From Takakia lepidozioides (taxonomy: Eukaryota > Streptophyta > Takakiopsida > Takakiales > Takakiaceae), in the NCBI GenBank assembly GCA_030704615.1, contig CM060733.1, forward strand, positions 37,138,001-37,202,000: DNA of 64,000 nucleotides, in the 5' to 3' direction. The translations under genes and the position numbers were made by a program. Under the pieces are notes generated by a model that was not told the DNA's origin, made no database searches, and worked only from the letters and a program-made list of their open reading frames with translations. This document shows positions 46,001-57,822 of the stretch, piece after piece; position 1 is the first letter of the stretch; the number at the start of each line of letters is the position of its first letter.

Positions 46001-48439
46001 GAGGATATCTGGAAAGCCCGAACTAATTTTCTATACCAAGGTAAGTCCCACTACCGGATTGAGCCCCTCACAAAGGTAGTTTCTGGTCGCTTTTGTTCCG
46101 CCCAAACTGGGCACGCGGGGTCTATGGCCACAAGGCTGCGGTAGTACATTCTTTATCTCACCTGCTTAAAGTGTTAAGATGTGACAGGTTTTATCAGATG
46201 ACAAACTTGAAGACAGTGATATCGAGCCAGCACCAAAGTTGATAGAGGCAGTGTTACAAAACTGCCGGGGACGTGTGGATCAATGGGTGGAGCCCTACTT
46301 ACGAGTCAGTGTTGAAAGGCTTCGAAAGACCAGGAAGAACTATTTGAAGGACTTACTGATGGAAGTGGTACGTCTGCTTTCTCTCACAGGTCTCTGAACT
46401 TACCTTCGCGCGACTCAGTTGACGGATAAAGCACCACACCCCCCCGGCCCCTCGCCTCTCGCTATCCTTTTTGTCATTTAATATCACTCATCAATTCATT
46501 CGGATAGTCATGCAATTTCTGGCATTGTGTATCATTTGGAATAATTAGAGTTGAATTAGTTGTATCATGAAGGGGTTTTGGGTACTTCCTATTGTGAAGC
46601 ATGCCTACATCACTTCTTCAGGTTTTGCCAATTGATTGCTCCTTGGTTGGTTAGCCCTTAAAAGATGTCTGACATAATTGATGTACCTCGCTGAAAAGCT
46701 CATTTTAACTTTCAATAGCAAGTTAGTAGGTTGAGTTTCAGTAATGGGCAATTCGAGGCTTGTGGGATTCTACTTCTGCAGGTTGCAAATGGGCTCTACT
46801 ACAATGCAGGCCTATGTCTCAATATTCTACAAAATTTGGGAGTGACTGGCGAAGTTTTCCAAGCTTGGTTTCAAATGCTTTACGAAGTGAAGAAGACCGG
46901 AAAACCTGTTCACTTCATCAGGTACTGATTCCTACGAGGTATTGTTGTATTTGTAAGCCATACAAGGAAGACTGGCACCTGTTATCTATGAAACATACCA
47001 TGAAACTAACCATGAAACATACAAGAAAATGGTCTTCTGATTGTAACTAGTGGCTTGTTGAACTCGTTTATATGGCTCCTGAGGTTCCTTCTGATTACTC
47101 ATTTTGGGGAATGGTGTGTTACAGGGAGCATGATAAGAAGGTTTGCATTTTGGGGATGGCATCTTTGCTGCCAGTGCCGGTGGCAGCAATGCCACCTGAG
47201 TTGCAGGTAGGTCTGGATCAGGTTTTCCGGGCTCTCCTCAAGCTGCTTGTGGCCTACAAGGATCAGCACGCAGGTTGGTTTCTACTTGTTTTAATGACAT
47301 TCGTGTTTCTTTTGCAGGGTGCCTTCTGGATGCTGTGATATTTGTCCTATTGGTCCTGTTGTCTTTGACATGTCTTCGTCATTGTTATGGCAGTACCCAG
47401 TTGTTCTTTTAATGTTCATGTATGTCTTTTCAATCTCCTTCACTTTCTGACATGCCTGGGAGGGTCTGTTTATAGAGTCAGGTAAGGTGGAGGATGTGGA
47501 TGAGGATGATGAAGATTTGGATGGCTGGCGTTCTGGTGATGACGGGGACTGGGATAAGGAGCTGGATGATGATGATGAGGGTGATGAAGAAGCTGAAACA
47601 CAGAAGCTCCAGAAGTTGGCCGCTCAGGTAGAATACATGCTTGTAGAGTCAAGCCATGTGTCCTCAAATCAGTGTGGGTATTCTCAATTTGGATTAGACT
47701 ATCGTTTCATGTTCACAATCTGTACTGGATTCCTTTAGGCCTGAGTGTGGACCTAGAACTGACACTGATGTTCATCTGTTTGGTGAGATGATCTGTTGAA
47801 TCTGCTGGGCTGAACAGGCAAAAGTCTTCTCAACACATGGGGATGACTCCGATGATTCTTATGATGAGTTTACGGACGATGAGGAGTTTCAGGCACCCAT
47901 TGACAACGTGGATCCCTTCATCTTCTTTTCTGATGTTATGAAAGGTGTGTAACTCTTGTGTATGGATGTGTACTACCATAGCTATGCTAGGCTGTATCCT
48001 CCTGTAAGAGAGTAGGCTGCAAACAATCCTTTGTTTCTGCATTTCACGAAAAAACTTTCTAATAATAGGTATAAATGATCGCAGCACTTGTATGCTTGCG
48101 CACCAAGAATTGAAAGGATGCAAGAAACAGGTTGGAGAGGTCTTCTGCATGAAAATGGTGTTTTTTTTTTTTCCTTTGACATTAGTATAGAAAGTCAACG
48201 ATTTCGTATATAGCTCCAGTTTCAATTTACCTCTTGGTAACTGCTGTCTGTATGATACAGCAATATCAGGCACCGATCCGGCAAGATTCCAAGCCCTTTC
48301 CGGATCATTGGATTTTCAGCACCAAGCTATGGCTCATGGCCTGGCTCAGCATGCAGAGGAAAGGCGAAAAGAGTTTGAGAAAGAGACAGCAGAAAAGTCT
48401 GCTGCCGCATTGGCTGCTGGTGTGGTGGGACGCCAATAA
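37084..48439 (+). CDS. Importin-beta family receptor, SAD2 / importin-7/8-like
   Basis: The 22 exons are 37084-37173, 37526-37661, 38044-38131, 38650-38808, 39223-39385, 39809-39993, 40124-40297, 40742-40887, 41204-41327, 42382-42562, 43033-43192, 43546-43587, 43890-44008, 44260-44458, 44775-44906, 45406-45509, 46188-46367, 46782-46921, 47125-47273, 47476-47627, 47818-47944 and 48261-48439. They total 3129 nt, 1042 codons plus stop, close to Arabidopsis SAD2. The N-terminal Ran-binding importin region (about residues 22-100) has [17 protein letters not shown]-type segments follow, including [56 protein letters not shown] and [20 protein letters not shown]. Residues about 891-983 are acidic ([21 protein letters not shown]). 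This family carries proteins through nuclear pores with RanGTP; SAD2 acts in stress and ABA signalling. Every exon is open. Intron 16 carries a LINE-like insertion. Confidence 0.96.
45690..46140 (+). repeat. LINE-like C-terminal repeat copy in importin intron 16
   Basis: The copy shares tagactgaaat, gggaagcctacctttaaa, tggccctgttggggtctaa, gtgtgaagggctttctagag and tggaaagcccgaactaat with 55340-55770. Protein-level resemblance to 14600-14950 covers the Cys/His cluster and the following W-K-x-R segment. It carries several stops. It lies wholly between exons 16 and 17. Confidence 0.7.
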
Positions 48440-49639
48440 CACCAAAACCTGCTATCTTGCTGGAAAGCTTTGGGGCTTTGTATTGCGGTCAGTTAGTCCT
48501 CCCTAGGTGTATCAAGTGAGAAAGTCCCTTTTTCCAGATTTACATTGTTTGAGGTTAGTCATTAATAAAATTGTTGTAGGCTTTGCAAGAAATGTACAGG
48601 CGATTGTATGAGGGTTGATGTCTGGGTAGTTCTTTTGAAGTAGAGCTCTCAGAGTGTCCTGTAATTCATTTTCGTAGCCCATCCAGTTTTTCTTTCGAGC
48701 TACTCTTTCCTTCCAGCTGTTCCCCATGGAAGCCACAGAATCTTGCTTTGTATTTGCAAGGAAAATTTTCAATCCACCTCAACTAGAACAAAATGAGGGA
48801 TTTGTAGATACGGTTATGTCAAGAAGATTCGACTACCATGCAGAATTTTCTAGTTTGACTGGTTAGATTGCTCCCCTTTTCACCAGATTGTACACAATCA
48901 TTGGAGAGGTACTCTCTTGTAAGTTGCAATTGGGCAACTTTCTCGTGGTCAGATCGACTTGCATACACTGGAACTCAAGTTTGCATGTCACCTGTCGCTT
49001 GTGCTGGAATACTTTCAAACAGAAGCCGATTACAAAAATTCATGTAGCATGGTAAGGTAAGGATGTGTACAAAGTCCCGCTTAAGATTGAAAGTGTGGAG
49101 GTCTCCTGCCTCAATTTGTGGGTGGATTGTGCCTGACCTGTGGCAGTTCCAGCCATTCCCTGACATTTTTTATAACAAGCCACAAGCTAGGGTCAGTATA
49201 CAAGTTGAGCAAGGAACCATGAGTTATGTTGATATGCATGAAAATTGTTACGTGTATGTCATCTTGTTATAGTTCATTGTGCAGCACACAACTGACCTAT
49301 TCTTCCTTCTATAGTACATTGCTGTCCACAATGAGATCATACTCCTAAAGTGTGAAACTACATGCGATCATATCATAACTTACCTCAGCATCTTAAATAA
49401 TGGTCATGTCATTGTTTGGTTGCCGGTGCAGAGGTAGATTCATTCATGTTGTGGCTTCTATTGACCAAGTTGGTGGCGGCTAAATCAGAGATGCCAAGCA
49501 ACTTCTTGCAGAAGGTGGAAGGTGCATTCGTCAAGTGTCATACATGTTAAGGGGACTGGCTCCTAATGCTTTGGTATCTAACACCAAGTAGGAAGGAACA
49601 ACATCCCTCTTCACACATCTTCCGATGGTCAAAACTACT

Positions 49640-49850
49640 GACCTAACTGAATGTTGACATAGCCAGTTCAATGCTAGGTGCTTTTTTGCTCCTCCACAGG
49701 CTAAAATGTAAGGACTTGGACCCAGAGAACCCAGCATCCAGTTCAATTGGCATTCTGTTAATGGAGTCTTCTGCTTCATCCAATGACCCTATGCGACCAA
49801 GGAGGTCCACAAAATGGTCCAATTGTATGAGTAACACCATAATCTCGGCT
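49640..49850 (-). pseudogene. PPR protein E-motif fragment
   Basis: On the minus strand an open frame reads HFVDLLGRIGSLDEAEDSIN, then RMPIELDAGF. This is the end of a PLS-type PPR array entering the E motif (consensus VDLLGRaGrLdEAe.lI..MP.epda..W). The expected W-G-S-L-L continuation has degenerated to SGSKSLHF. It is separate from the 4-20 kb PPR cluster and is only a scrap. Confidence 0.65.
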
Positions 49851-51106
49851 CATGGAATTCGAAGTATTAACGTATTAACAGCCTTCATCCACTAGACCCC
49901 CATGGCCGCAAGCAAACAGAAGAGAAATAAAGGTGATGCCATTCGGCTTGAAGCATTCCTGCTGCATTTGTTTGTTGGGTTCTTTAAAAACAGGATCTGA
50001 TAGAAAGCCCTGGAATAAGAGGGGTAGAATACAAGAGGAAAAATAACCTCCAAGGGGCTATAAACACAGAGAACTACCCAGCACAAGTGGGGGAAAAGAG
50101 GGCCAGCAGGAAGGCCTAAGAAAGAAAGCATAGCAGATGGAAAGAAAAGAGGAAAGGAGAAAAAGAGCCCTGCGCGGGCAAAAGGCATTTCATTGACAGG
50201 TTGTGATCAGCAGATTTGCATGTTCTGGGAGATTTAGCAGGCTAGTAATCTAACAGCCCAAAGTGGCAACAGGATACATACATATTTTTCTTTGACACTG
50301 TCACAAATGCTACTGCCTAATAGTGCTTATGCTTGTCATAGCCAGCATTGTTGATTCATTTCTTGATGTAGCAACTGTCCCTCAGCGGAAACGAGGTCTA
50401 CAGGACAACCCAAAGCATCCACTAATGAGATCTCTCTCCCACAGTAAGGAAAGTGATTCAGTTTGTCAGCCTACCATTTCTGTTATGCAGGAGCCGAATT
50501 CCAACTCCCAGAGAATGAGCTTCCCCAGGATTCCAGCTCGTGAGATCTTGAAGCTGACTTGGCACTCTACGAGCACCCTTCAGAAAACTTGCAACTCTGG
50601 AATGTGAGAACGGGCTGGAATATAGAGAGAGACCTGAACCCAACTGAACTACAACTTAAAAGGTAGAATAACAACTACTCCAAATCCTCAACATAGAAGC
50701 ATCCCACAGAATCTGGAGTATAGAAATGTGATAACTTACTGTAAGCAAAGATGCAAGAGGCAGTCTGTAGGTGCAAGGTGGTTCTGACCAGCATGCACAT
50801 ATGATCCGGGATTGGCATTCCGAGGTCAGAGAAAAGCGTAGTGCATAGAACTTGTTTGTGGGGTTGGAGTCGTTGCCACAGCTTTGGGTGTTCTTAGCTT
50901 CGCAAACTGAAGCAGCTTTGATACTTTCATAGAAGGCCTCTTGTTCAGTAGAGTATGAGTGTTTGTCTTTGTTTTTTCTTGAGTCAGGAGTTCTTCCCAT
51001 GTATTGAGAAAATGAGTTGCCTTGTGGGTAACAAACAGACATGCAGAAATCGAAAAAGCCAAGATTAGATTAGATTGACGATTTCAGTGGAGGGAGTGGT
51101 GGATGA

Positions 51107-51215
51107 AGTTCCGATAGCGCAGTGGTCAGGATAGTGCGGCACTGGGCACGTAACGGTGACACCTAACTGAGTTAGCGCGTTTGAAAACGGTCTGCAATCG
51201 CATGCTGTTGTGCTT
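51107..51215 (+). repeat. tRNA-like (SINE-like) segment
   Basis: The segment gatagcgcagtggtcaggat matches a pol III A box, and gcgcgtttgaaaacgg is a weak B-box-like word about 70 bases on. No target duplication was found. Confidence 0.3.
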
Positions 51216-51656
51216 TTCCGGAATTCTCGGATTCAGCAACACACTTTACAGATCGGAATCCACTAATCCTGGCAAGAACTTGCACAACCCATCTCGGGCC
51301 TTGTCATGTTTGTCCAGGTAGCTGTCTGGTCTTGGAGCAGATTGGAGAGATGAGAAAAATTGCAGATTGAGCGTCAAAGAATGAGCTTGAGTTGTGAATC
51401 GGTCTCTGGGTCTGTCGCATAGAGTTGGGGTTTCTGGGACTGTTCATGTGATAGCGGGTTTAAGGGAGGGGCAACTTCGTTGCAGTAGGAGAGAATGAGG
51501 AAGATGGGTGGGGTGGAGGCGGAAAATCACTGGACAGCAGACTGGTTGTGTGCACAGCTTCTTGGTCCGAAGGCCGGTCTTGCGGACTGGTGTTCCTCGC
51601 TCCGTGTTCCATCCCAGTCTTGCTTGGAGGTTTGCTTGCACACAGCTCTTTCATCG

Positions 51657-51986
51657 ATGAATCTCTTCATCGTTTCCGTCCTCCGATCAATAGTGCTGAA
51701 TGTTGACTCTCATGTGGAGGATAAAAGAAATGCGGAGTTGGCAGCAGACAAGCAGCCGATAAAAGAGGCACAGTGTATCCTTACGAGTTCCTTTCGGAAG
51801 CGTACAATCAAGGAGGAAACGTCGCCTGCTGCTCAAGTAAGTACTCAGTAAACTTTTTCAAGTGACCATCACACCTCCCCCTGAAAAGACATCCTTCTCG
51901 TTCTCGAAATTCGTTCTGATTTGGTCTCTGTTCCTGCCTCTGAATTTAGTCTTTCCCACATCACTCTGATCAGTCAGCGCATCTGT

Positions 51987-52022
<36 letters not shown>

Positions 52023-55000
52023 GCCGATCTGTTAATCGACGAAAACAAAGTCAAAGTGATGCTGAAAGATTATAATGTTTTGACACCGAACTTCCCTTTG
52101 TTGTGTAGTTCTTGACGCATGAAGATCCGCTGTTCCTTAATATAATAGTCTAGTTCCCCTGTTAGTTGCCCAATCTTTGCTGGTGGCTACATCACTGAGC
52201 AAACACATTGTCCAAATCCCCTTTTTTTTTTTTGGTCTCCCCGCAAGTACATTTTTGCATATATTTTTCCGATCACTTCTGTGTTCTTGGTCTAGAATAT
52301 GGCTATGGCGACCTGCAGAGAACAATATCTTGTTACCTCACATATCTTCTTTTAGTTTTTCTGCACTTTTGTTGTCTGATCCCGACCTTCTCCACCCTTG
52401 CCATACCCCGGGAATTCAGTTGTCTTATCTATCTTCTACTAGTTACGAGTTACTGAGGATGGATGTCATCAAAATGGCCTCCTTTTGGCTGATGTCTCAC
52501 ACCTTGATAAGGTACCATGTTGAAGCCTTTTGCAAACATACTTTGGGCTGCGTTGTGGACTTCAAACATGTTTGCAGAGGGCTCTTAATACCCTTGTGAA
52601 GCTTGAGCACCAGGTCCTTCATGTAGTAACAAATGGGTTTTTGCTTATATGGTAAGGAAGTCTCCGATGTCAGGGTGTTGGCATCCTCCCATTCCTCTGG
52701 TTATGTTCTCCACTTGAGCATTTTTCAGTTGGGGTGTCAGATCTATTACAGGAAAGATGACAAAAAGCACTTTCCTCTATTGCCCTTGCAAGGTGAAGGG
52801 GAGGGGAGATCCACGGGTGTAAATTAATTAGGGTTTATGCTAAGAGGGGAGAGGGATCTCTCCGCTTGTGGCATTGCGAGTTGGGTTTGTAGCCAAGGGA
52901 GTACATATAGGGATTTTACAGGAAATGTAGCCCCTTTTTGTTTTGTATTTGACATGTCCACAAACACACGTGGAGAATGGGTAGAGGCTGAATGAGATGT
53001 ATACGAGTAGAGGCGCAGTGACAATAAAAACAACAGTGCAACCGCCAGGTGGTATAAGGGGTGGGTTAGGCTGCACCGCTTGTGTTTTGAACTCACTTAC
53101 GAGTTAGTGTGTGGAAGCCTCCCTATCCTCTACATTGAGTTGAGGTTAATTTCAAATGGTCTCATGCTTTTGAATTGTCTTTGCAGTTGACTCCTTTTAT
53201 AGTTTAACGTGGATCTTTGTGAACGATGTTAGATACATTAAGACGTATATCTGGAATTTTGGATTTTGGCATGCAGAGTCAGTGGAGGGATGGCAATGTG
53301 CAAGAAAAACCCTTAGCCAAGAGCTGGCGCACTTATATACAACTGTGGCGACCCCTCACCAGTAAAGGACAAGAGAAGGTACTTCATTGCTTTCCCAAAG
53401 GTTCCCCCAAAGAGGAATGGGCTTGTAATGCTGTAGATCAGGTGAAAACAGCAAACTGTCACCATTCACACCTCGGAGAAGTGAGCATTTGTGTCTGGGT
53501 TCGCAGGTCAAAGAACTCCCGCTGGTGAATGCTGTCCCTGTCAAGAAGTACATCGGTCATACAAGGTAAGGTCTTCTTGGCAGCATTGTCTACGTATCCG
53601 TCAGACCCATTAAATATCTGGATGGTATTGATATGGACACAAGGATCTGTTTTACTTTCAATACTGGCTTGAAATTGTGGATATATTCTGGTTTGGTGGT
53701 TGGTCTGTTGTTATCAAACGTTCCTTACACACATTGTTTGATCCAAACAAGTGCAAGGACGGTCTATGAAATTGTTGTCAGTTGTCATAAAAGTAAACTA
53801 GGCAACTACTAGGCTAATGTCCTCCCCTACAGGTATGTGTTATTTCCGAATTTGTGTATGGCACTGCCCCAACCCTTGGGTCAGTTCTATGTAGTTATTG
53901 TCAGCTTTGGGCCACTGGCGAGTAGTTACAATAACTGGGTTCCCATGTACATAGGCAAGCTTCATTTCCAAGTCTGAATAGAGGTGTAGTTTCTGCACAC
54001 CGTAGCTAGTTATTAAAATTATATCATTTACTGTATTGACAGCAGTCATTCCAGCAGTTGCTTCTTGTGAACCTTCAGTTTCATCTTCAGAACCTGGCAA
54101 GTCTTTCTCATAGTGTAATCATAAGAGTCTTACATGATATTTGATCCCCTACCTGGGAGCAAGTGATTGTCTAGTTCATCTGGTGGTGGGAGTGATGTGC
54201 AGTGTCTCTTTGGCTCTCGAGCTATTTCCAGTGCTGACAATTTTAAGCCACACGTCTCTTAAGATGTTTGACACTCTAGTCCTTAATCAGGTATTTTCGT
54301 TGTCCATGCAACCTTGCATAATGTAGACTGTTGTTTCACTTGCCCAATAACAGTTGCAAAGGTGGAAAAATAGAACCCAACATCACTAATGCCCCCTCAA
54401 GGCCTTGTTTGAAAGTTGGCACTGATATGGCTAATTTAGTGTGACCGGGGTTTAGTGTCAAGTCTTCCCTATTGACTTGTAAACAGCCATGTGATGCCCA
54501 ACCTTATGGCTGTGTGGGCGATGTAATAAAAGCCACAACTCATGCTGGCTTGGTGGCTTGTTGGTTCCTGCTTTTGAACCTAGTAACCGTCCATGGTGTG
54601 CCTAGGTGCCATAACTACTGCGCTATTTGTTCGAATTGCTTAGACTCATGTAGCTAATGCATCTCTAGTCAGGATCCGAGTTATCCGTTACCTTTCCATA
54701 ATCTTCTTGCATGGGATGAAATAGCTATGGTACAACTCTGTGGAGCTTGTGCAGCGAGTTTTTTGGGGTTGCAAGTTGAAGGATGAGAGCAGGCAGAGGG
54801 GAGGGGGAGAGGGCTTCCCAGGGGCTTCTGATATGTGGAAATGTTACTTGGGATTTTGGTTAGATCTAAGAGGAGACAATGTAAAGTGGAGCATGATGAT
54901 GCAGGCATATGACAGGCTACAGGACATCGGTTACTGCAAGGCTGACTTGACAGACCATGCAACAACCAAAAGGAGCGGCATATCTGAGTTTGACCAACTG

Positions 55001-57300
55001 AGCAACTCAGAGACTGCTGAGTGGTTAACATCTGCACCAGCAGGTAAAAAAATGCTGCATTTGTGAACAACAACAATTTTGAGTGCACATGAGTTCCTCA
55101 AGGCAATAGTTGCATTCTGCCAGCAGCAAAAGATCCCTGGATGCAATAATGTTCCTCTTGACAAGCCAAGATATGCAGTTTTCTGTGGGGATCAGCTATA
55201 TTGTCATTCTTATTTACCCCTCTAGATGCTCTTCTCTCACTTCTCTGGTCTCTGTTCTGTTCTGTTCTGTTCCAGTTTCCTGTCTGTGACATGGGTGGGG
55301 ACCTTAAGGATGATCTGAAGGGCTAACCAACCCTCGGCATTAGACTGAAATAAAAACTCGGGGTGGGGAGTCCTCCTTTGAATAATAGACATGCAGAGAG
55401 GAAAGGGAGATTGTCAATGCCCGATGTGCGGGCGCCTGAACAATATCCATTTTCTGATACAATATTGGGGGTATTCTCATCAGAGAGCGACCCTCTCCAG
55501 GACCATCAAGAACATAGTCCCTGCATCTCTGTCCACCAACTTTCAAAATTTCGAGGCTGAGCCTAAATCCCTGGCCCTGTTGGGGTCTAATTGCTGGGCA
55601 GCTCACACAGCAGAGGCTTGTGTGAAGGGCTTTCTAGAGGAAATCTGGAAAGCCCGAACTAATTGTTATATCGAGGTAAGTACCACTACTGGAGTGAGCC
55701 GCTCACAAAGGTAGTGTCTGTTCCTTCTTGTTCTGCCCGAAGTGGGTGCTGGGTCTATGGCCACAAGTACCCGCAAACGTACATTCTGTTCTTTGAGCTT
55801 CTCATATTGCTGTGTACCATACATGTAGGATTGCATTGTCACTTGATGCATGTTCGGAAAAAGCAGTTCATGGTTCTCATATAATTGTATGGGCTTCAAT
55901 AGGCCACTTCCTCTGGTCCAATGGTTCCCAGACACTGGTGGACATGTACAGATTGAAGTTCTGATGAGGGGCTTGAGTTTCTACAGCTGTTAAACATAAG
56001 GTTGTTCTCTGTGCTAGAAATAGCAAGCTCACTGCTTTTTTTTTTAAACTCTGCTAGGACTACATATGATGAAGAGGAAGCACATATTAGATTGTCAAAC
56101 CCGTCAGTCTGCTATGTTGGACTTTGTTATAAACTGACCATAGGTGTAGATGTATTACTAGTTTGTGTGACCTGAGCAGGCACTCACCTAATTGTTGTAT
56201 CTTCACTCTGTATATTTTTGCAGATAAACAGGATGACGATGAAAATGACGATGATGAGGAAGACGATGATGAAGTGGAAGGAGATCTGGGAGAAGGTGAG
56301 GAGGAAGAGGAGGTGGAAGGTATTGATGATGAAGGTGAGGAGGAAGGTGAGGAGGCTGAGGAGGAGGAGGAGGCCGAGGGAAAGGAAGAGGGGGAGGAGG
56401 ACAAGGAAGAGGTCAGTAACATAAAGTTTAAAAGGAGCACATTTTGCTTGGACAGATTTCTGCTTGATATTATGCATGTGGCTGGACTTGAAGATTTGGA
56501 ATTTCCCAGTTGGACTGTATGCTCAGGTTTCATCTCACTGTATTTGTGCATCACTTTGTGGGGTCAAAGTAGTTTTGGACGAGGCATACCAAAAATGCAT
56601 ATGGCATCAAACAGCGTGCATGTGGAGATTTGAGTTGTTTATTTAGGATTTCTAGGAGACATGTCAACGGATGGTTAACTAGAGGCTGGTAACTTGCACA
56701 CTAAAAGCTGGGGTGTAACATATTGTATTGAATCTCCCACGTGACTATCACGTATTTTTCAAAATGAGATGTTGCCCATAGGTACTGTAGGACTGCCTGA
56801 GAACACAAAGCTATGTATGACTAGCAAACACCTCTGTAAAAAATGCAGAATCAATCACTAGAATGTCATTGTACATCTACCTTGGCTGACATTTTCTAGC
56901 TATTCTCATCGATGGTTACTACATGAAGCCCTGACAACTTTTCTTATGGTTGACTAACTTAGTGGTTGTTCATTCAGTTGTCAGTCATTTCTTACGCTTT
57001 TAGATCAAGCATTGTTATCAAAGGACCATTACCAAAGAATGAAATGAAATGAAATGGTGCTTTGTAACGTCGTATAAAGAATGTAAGTCATTGCAACTTT
57101 CTTGTCCTGTTGTGCTGTAGGGTGATGAGGAGGGCGATGAGGAGGGTGATGATGGGGAAGAGGAAGGAGAGGAGGAGGAGGATGTGGAAGGTAACAATGA
57201 AGAGGAGGATGAGGACAATGATGATGAAGATGGGGAGCATGAGGAGCAGCAGGAGGATTCAGATTCAGACATTGAGCCCCCAAAGAAAAAAAGGAAGTAA
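51657..57300 (+). CDS. Unidentified gene with acidic C-terminus and PKKKRK nuclear signal (partial model)
   Basis: The last exon is firm: 57121 to the stop at 57298-57300, reading GDEEGDEEGDDGEEEGEEEE onward, then QEDSDSDIEPPKKKRK, a classical nuclear localisation signal. The exon before it (56224-56413) is also almost purely D/E (DKQDDDENDDDEEDDDEVEG) with good splice sites. Earlier exons are less certain. One ends ...SEFDQLSNSETAEWLTSAPA at about 55042, in matching phase. Others read VKELPLVNAVPVKKYIGHTR (53507-53566), KSWRTYIQLWRPLTSKGQEK (about 53318-53377) and ALNTLVKLEHQ (about 52580-52612). The first candidate, LNVDSHVEDKRNAELAADKQ, ends at a gtaagt donor near 51837. Together they suggest a nuclear, chromatin- or nucleolus-type acidic protein. 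I do not recognise the family, and the start is a guess. Confidence 0.5.
51990..52021. repeat. (TC)n microsatellite
   Basis: About 15 uninterrupted TC units lie in the first proposed intron of the acidic-protein gene. Confidence 0.9.
54540..54640 (-). repeat. tRNA-like (SINE-like) segment
   Basis: The minus strand reads aatagcgcagtagttatggc (A-box-like), then ggttactaggttcaaaagc (B-box-like) about 45 bases on. The head resembles the one at 51107. Confidence 0.35.
55283..55770 (+). repeat. LINE-like C-terminal repeat copy in an intron of the acidic-protein gene
   Basis: The copy reads CDMGGDLKDDLKG, then a stop, IRLK, and GDCQCPMCGRLNNIHFLIQY (55411-55470), ending near FLEEIWKARTNCYIE (about 55630-55676). 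It closely parallels 45690-46140 and, more distantly, 14540-14950. The C-x2-C...H...cluster and downstream W-K-x-R resemble the end of LINE reverse transcriptase ORFs. Confidence 0.7.
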
Positions 57301-57639
57301 GAGGTTAGTTTAGCGTAACAGTGTTTGCAAAATATGTGCAATTTTGACACATCGCTGTCAGATTCCGTTTGGCTTCATCTTTTCTCCGCTCAGTGGCACC
57401 ACTAACTACTCTTGGTGGGGAGGGAGGGTCAGAGGTGTTAATAGATGTAGGCTAGGGCAAGCTGTTGGGCTGCCAGCAATGTTGGAGAAGGCTGCTGGTT
57501 GCTTTTTGAACACTTGACACAACCTTTGTAACTATCTCCTGGTGGCATGACTGAAGATAGTGATTGATACCTAAACCTGCTGCTTGACAACTGTTTTTTT
57601 GACTCGTGGACTAGGCAAAGCTTCAATAAATCACTGCAC

Positions 57640-57822
57640 TTGAGCAGGTAGCCCAGCGGTTGGGTGTTTGTGCCTTGCCTGTGCATAACCTAGGTGATCC
57701 TGGGTTCAATCCTTCAACATGTGCCTTCAGACCGTCCATTGGGCCCTCGATGGCTTGTGTGTTGAGCAGTAGGCTCTGCAATTCACTGGATGTTAAAGAA
57801 ACTTTATCTTATCTTATCTCTT
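57640..57822 (+). mobile_element. tRNA-derived SINE with TTATC tail
   Basis: The head has ggtagcccagcggttgggtg (A box) and tcctgggttcaatcc (B box) about 50 bases apart. A tRNA-unrelated body follows and a short tandem tail, tttatcttatcttatctc, ends it. Head, body and simple-repeat tail are the SINE layout. Its body differs from the SINE at 23469. No clear target duplication was found. Confidence 0.7.

Larger units (their letters stand above)
48440..51650. other. Importin 3' region and intergenic sequence
   Basis: Apart from a PPR scrap on the minus strand (49640-49850) no gene is confident. A short open stretch reading IDLHTLELKFACHLSLVLEY (about 48955-49015), followed by a possible donor at 49051, could be an exon of an unknown gene, but I have no family for it. 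Confidence 0.3.

Noticed and set aside
56087-57350. Long minus-strand frames rich in Ser, Pro and Leu
   Set aside because: They are the complement of the acidic GAG/GAT-rich exons on the plus strand and have no independent motif.
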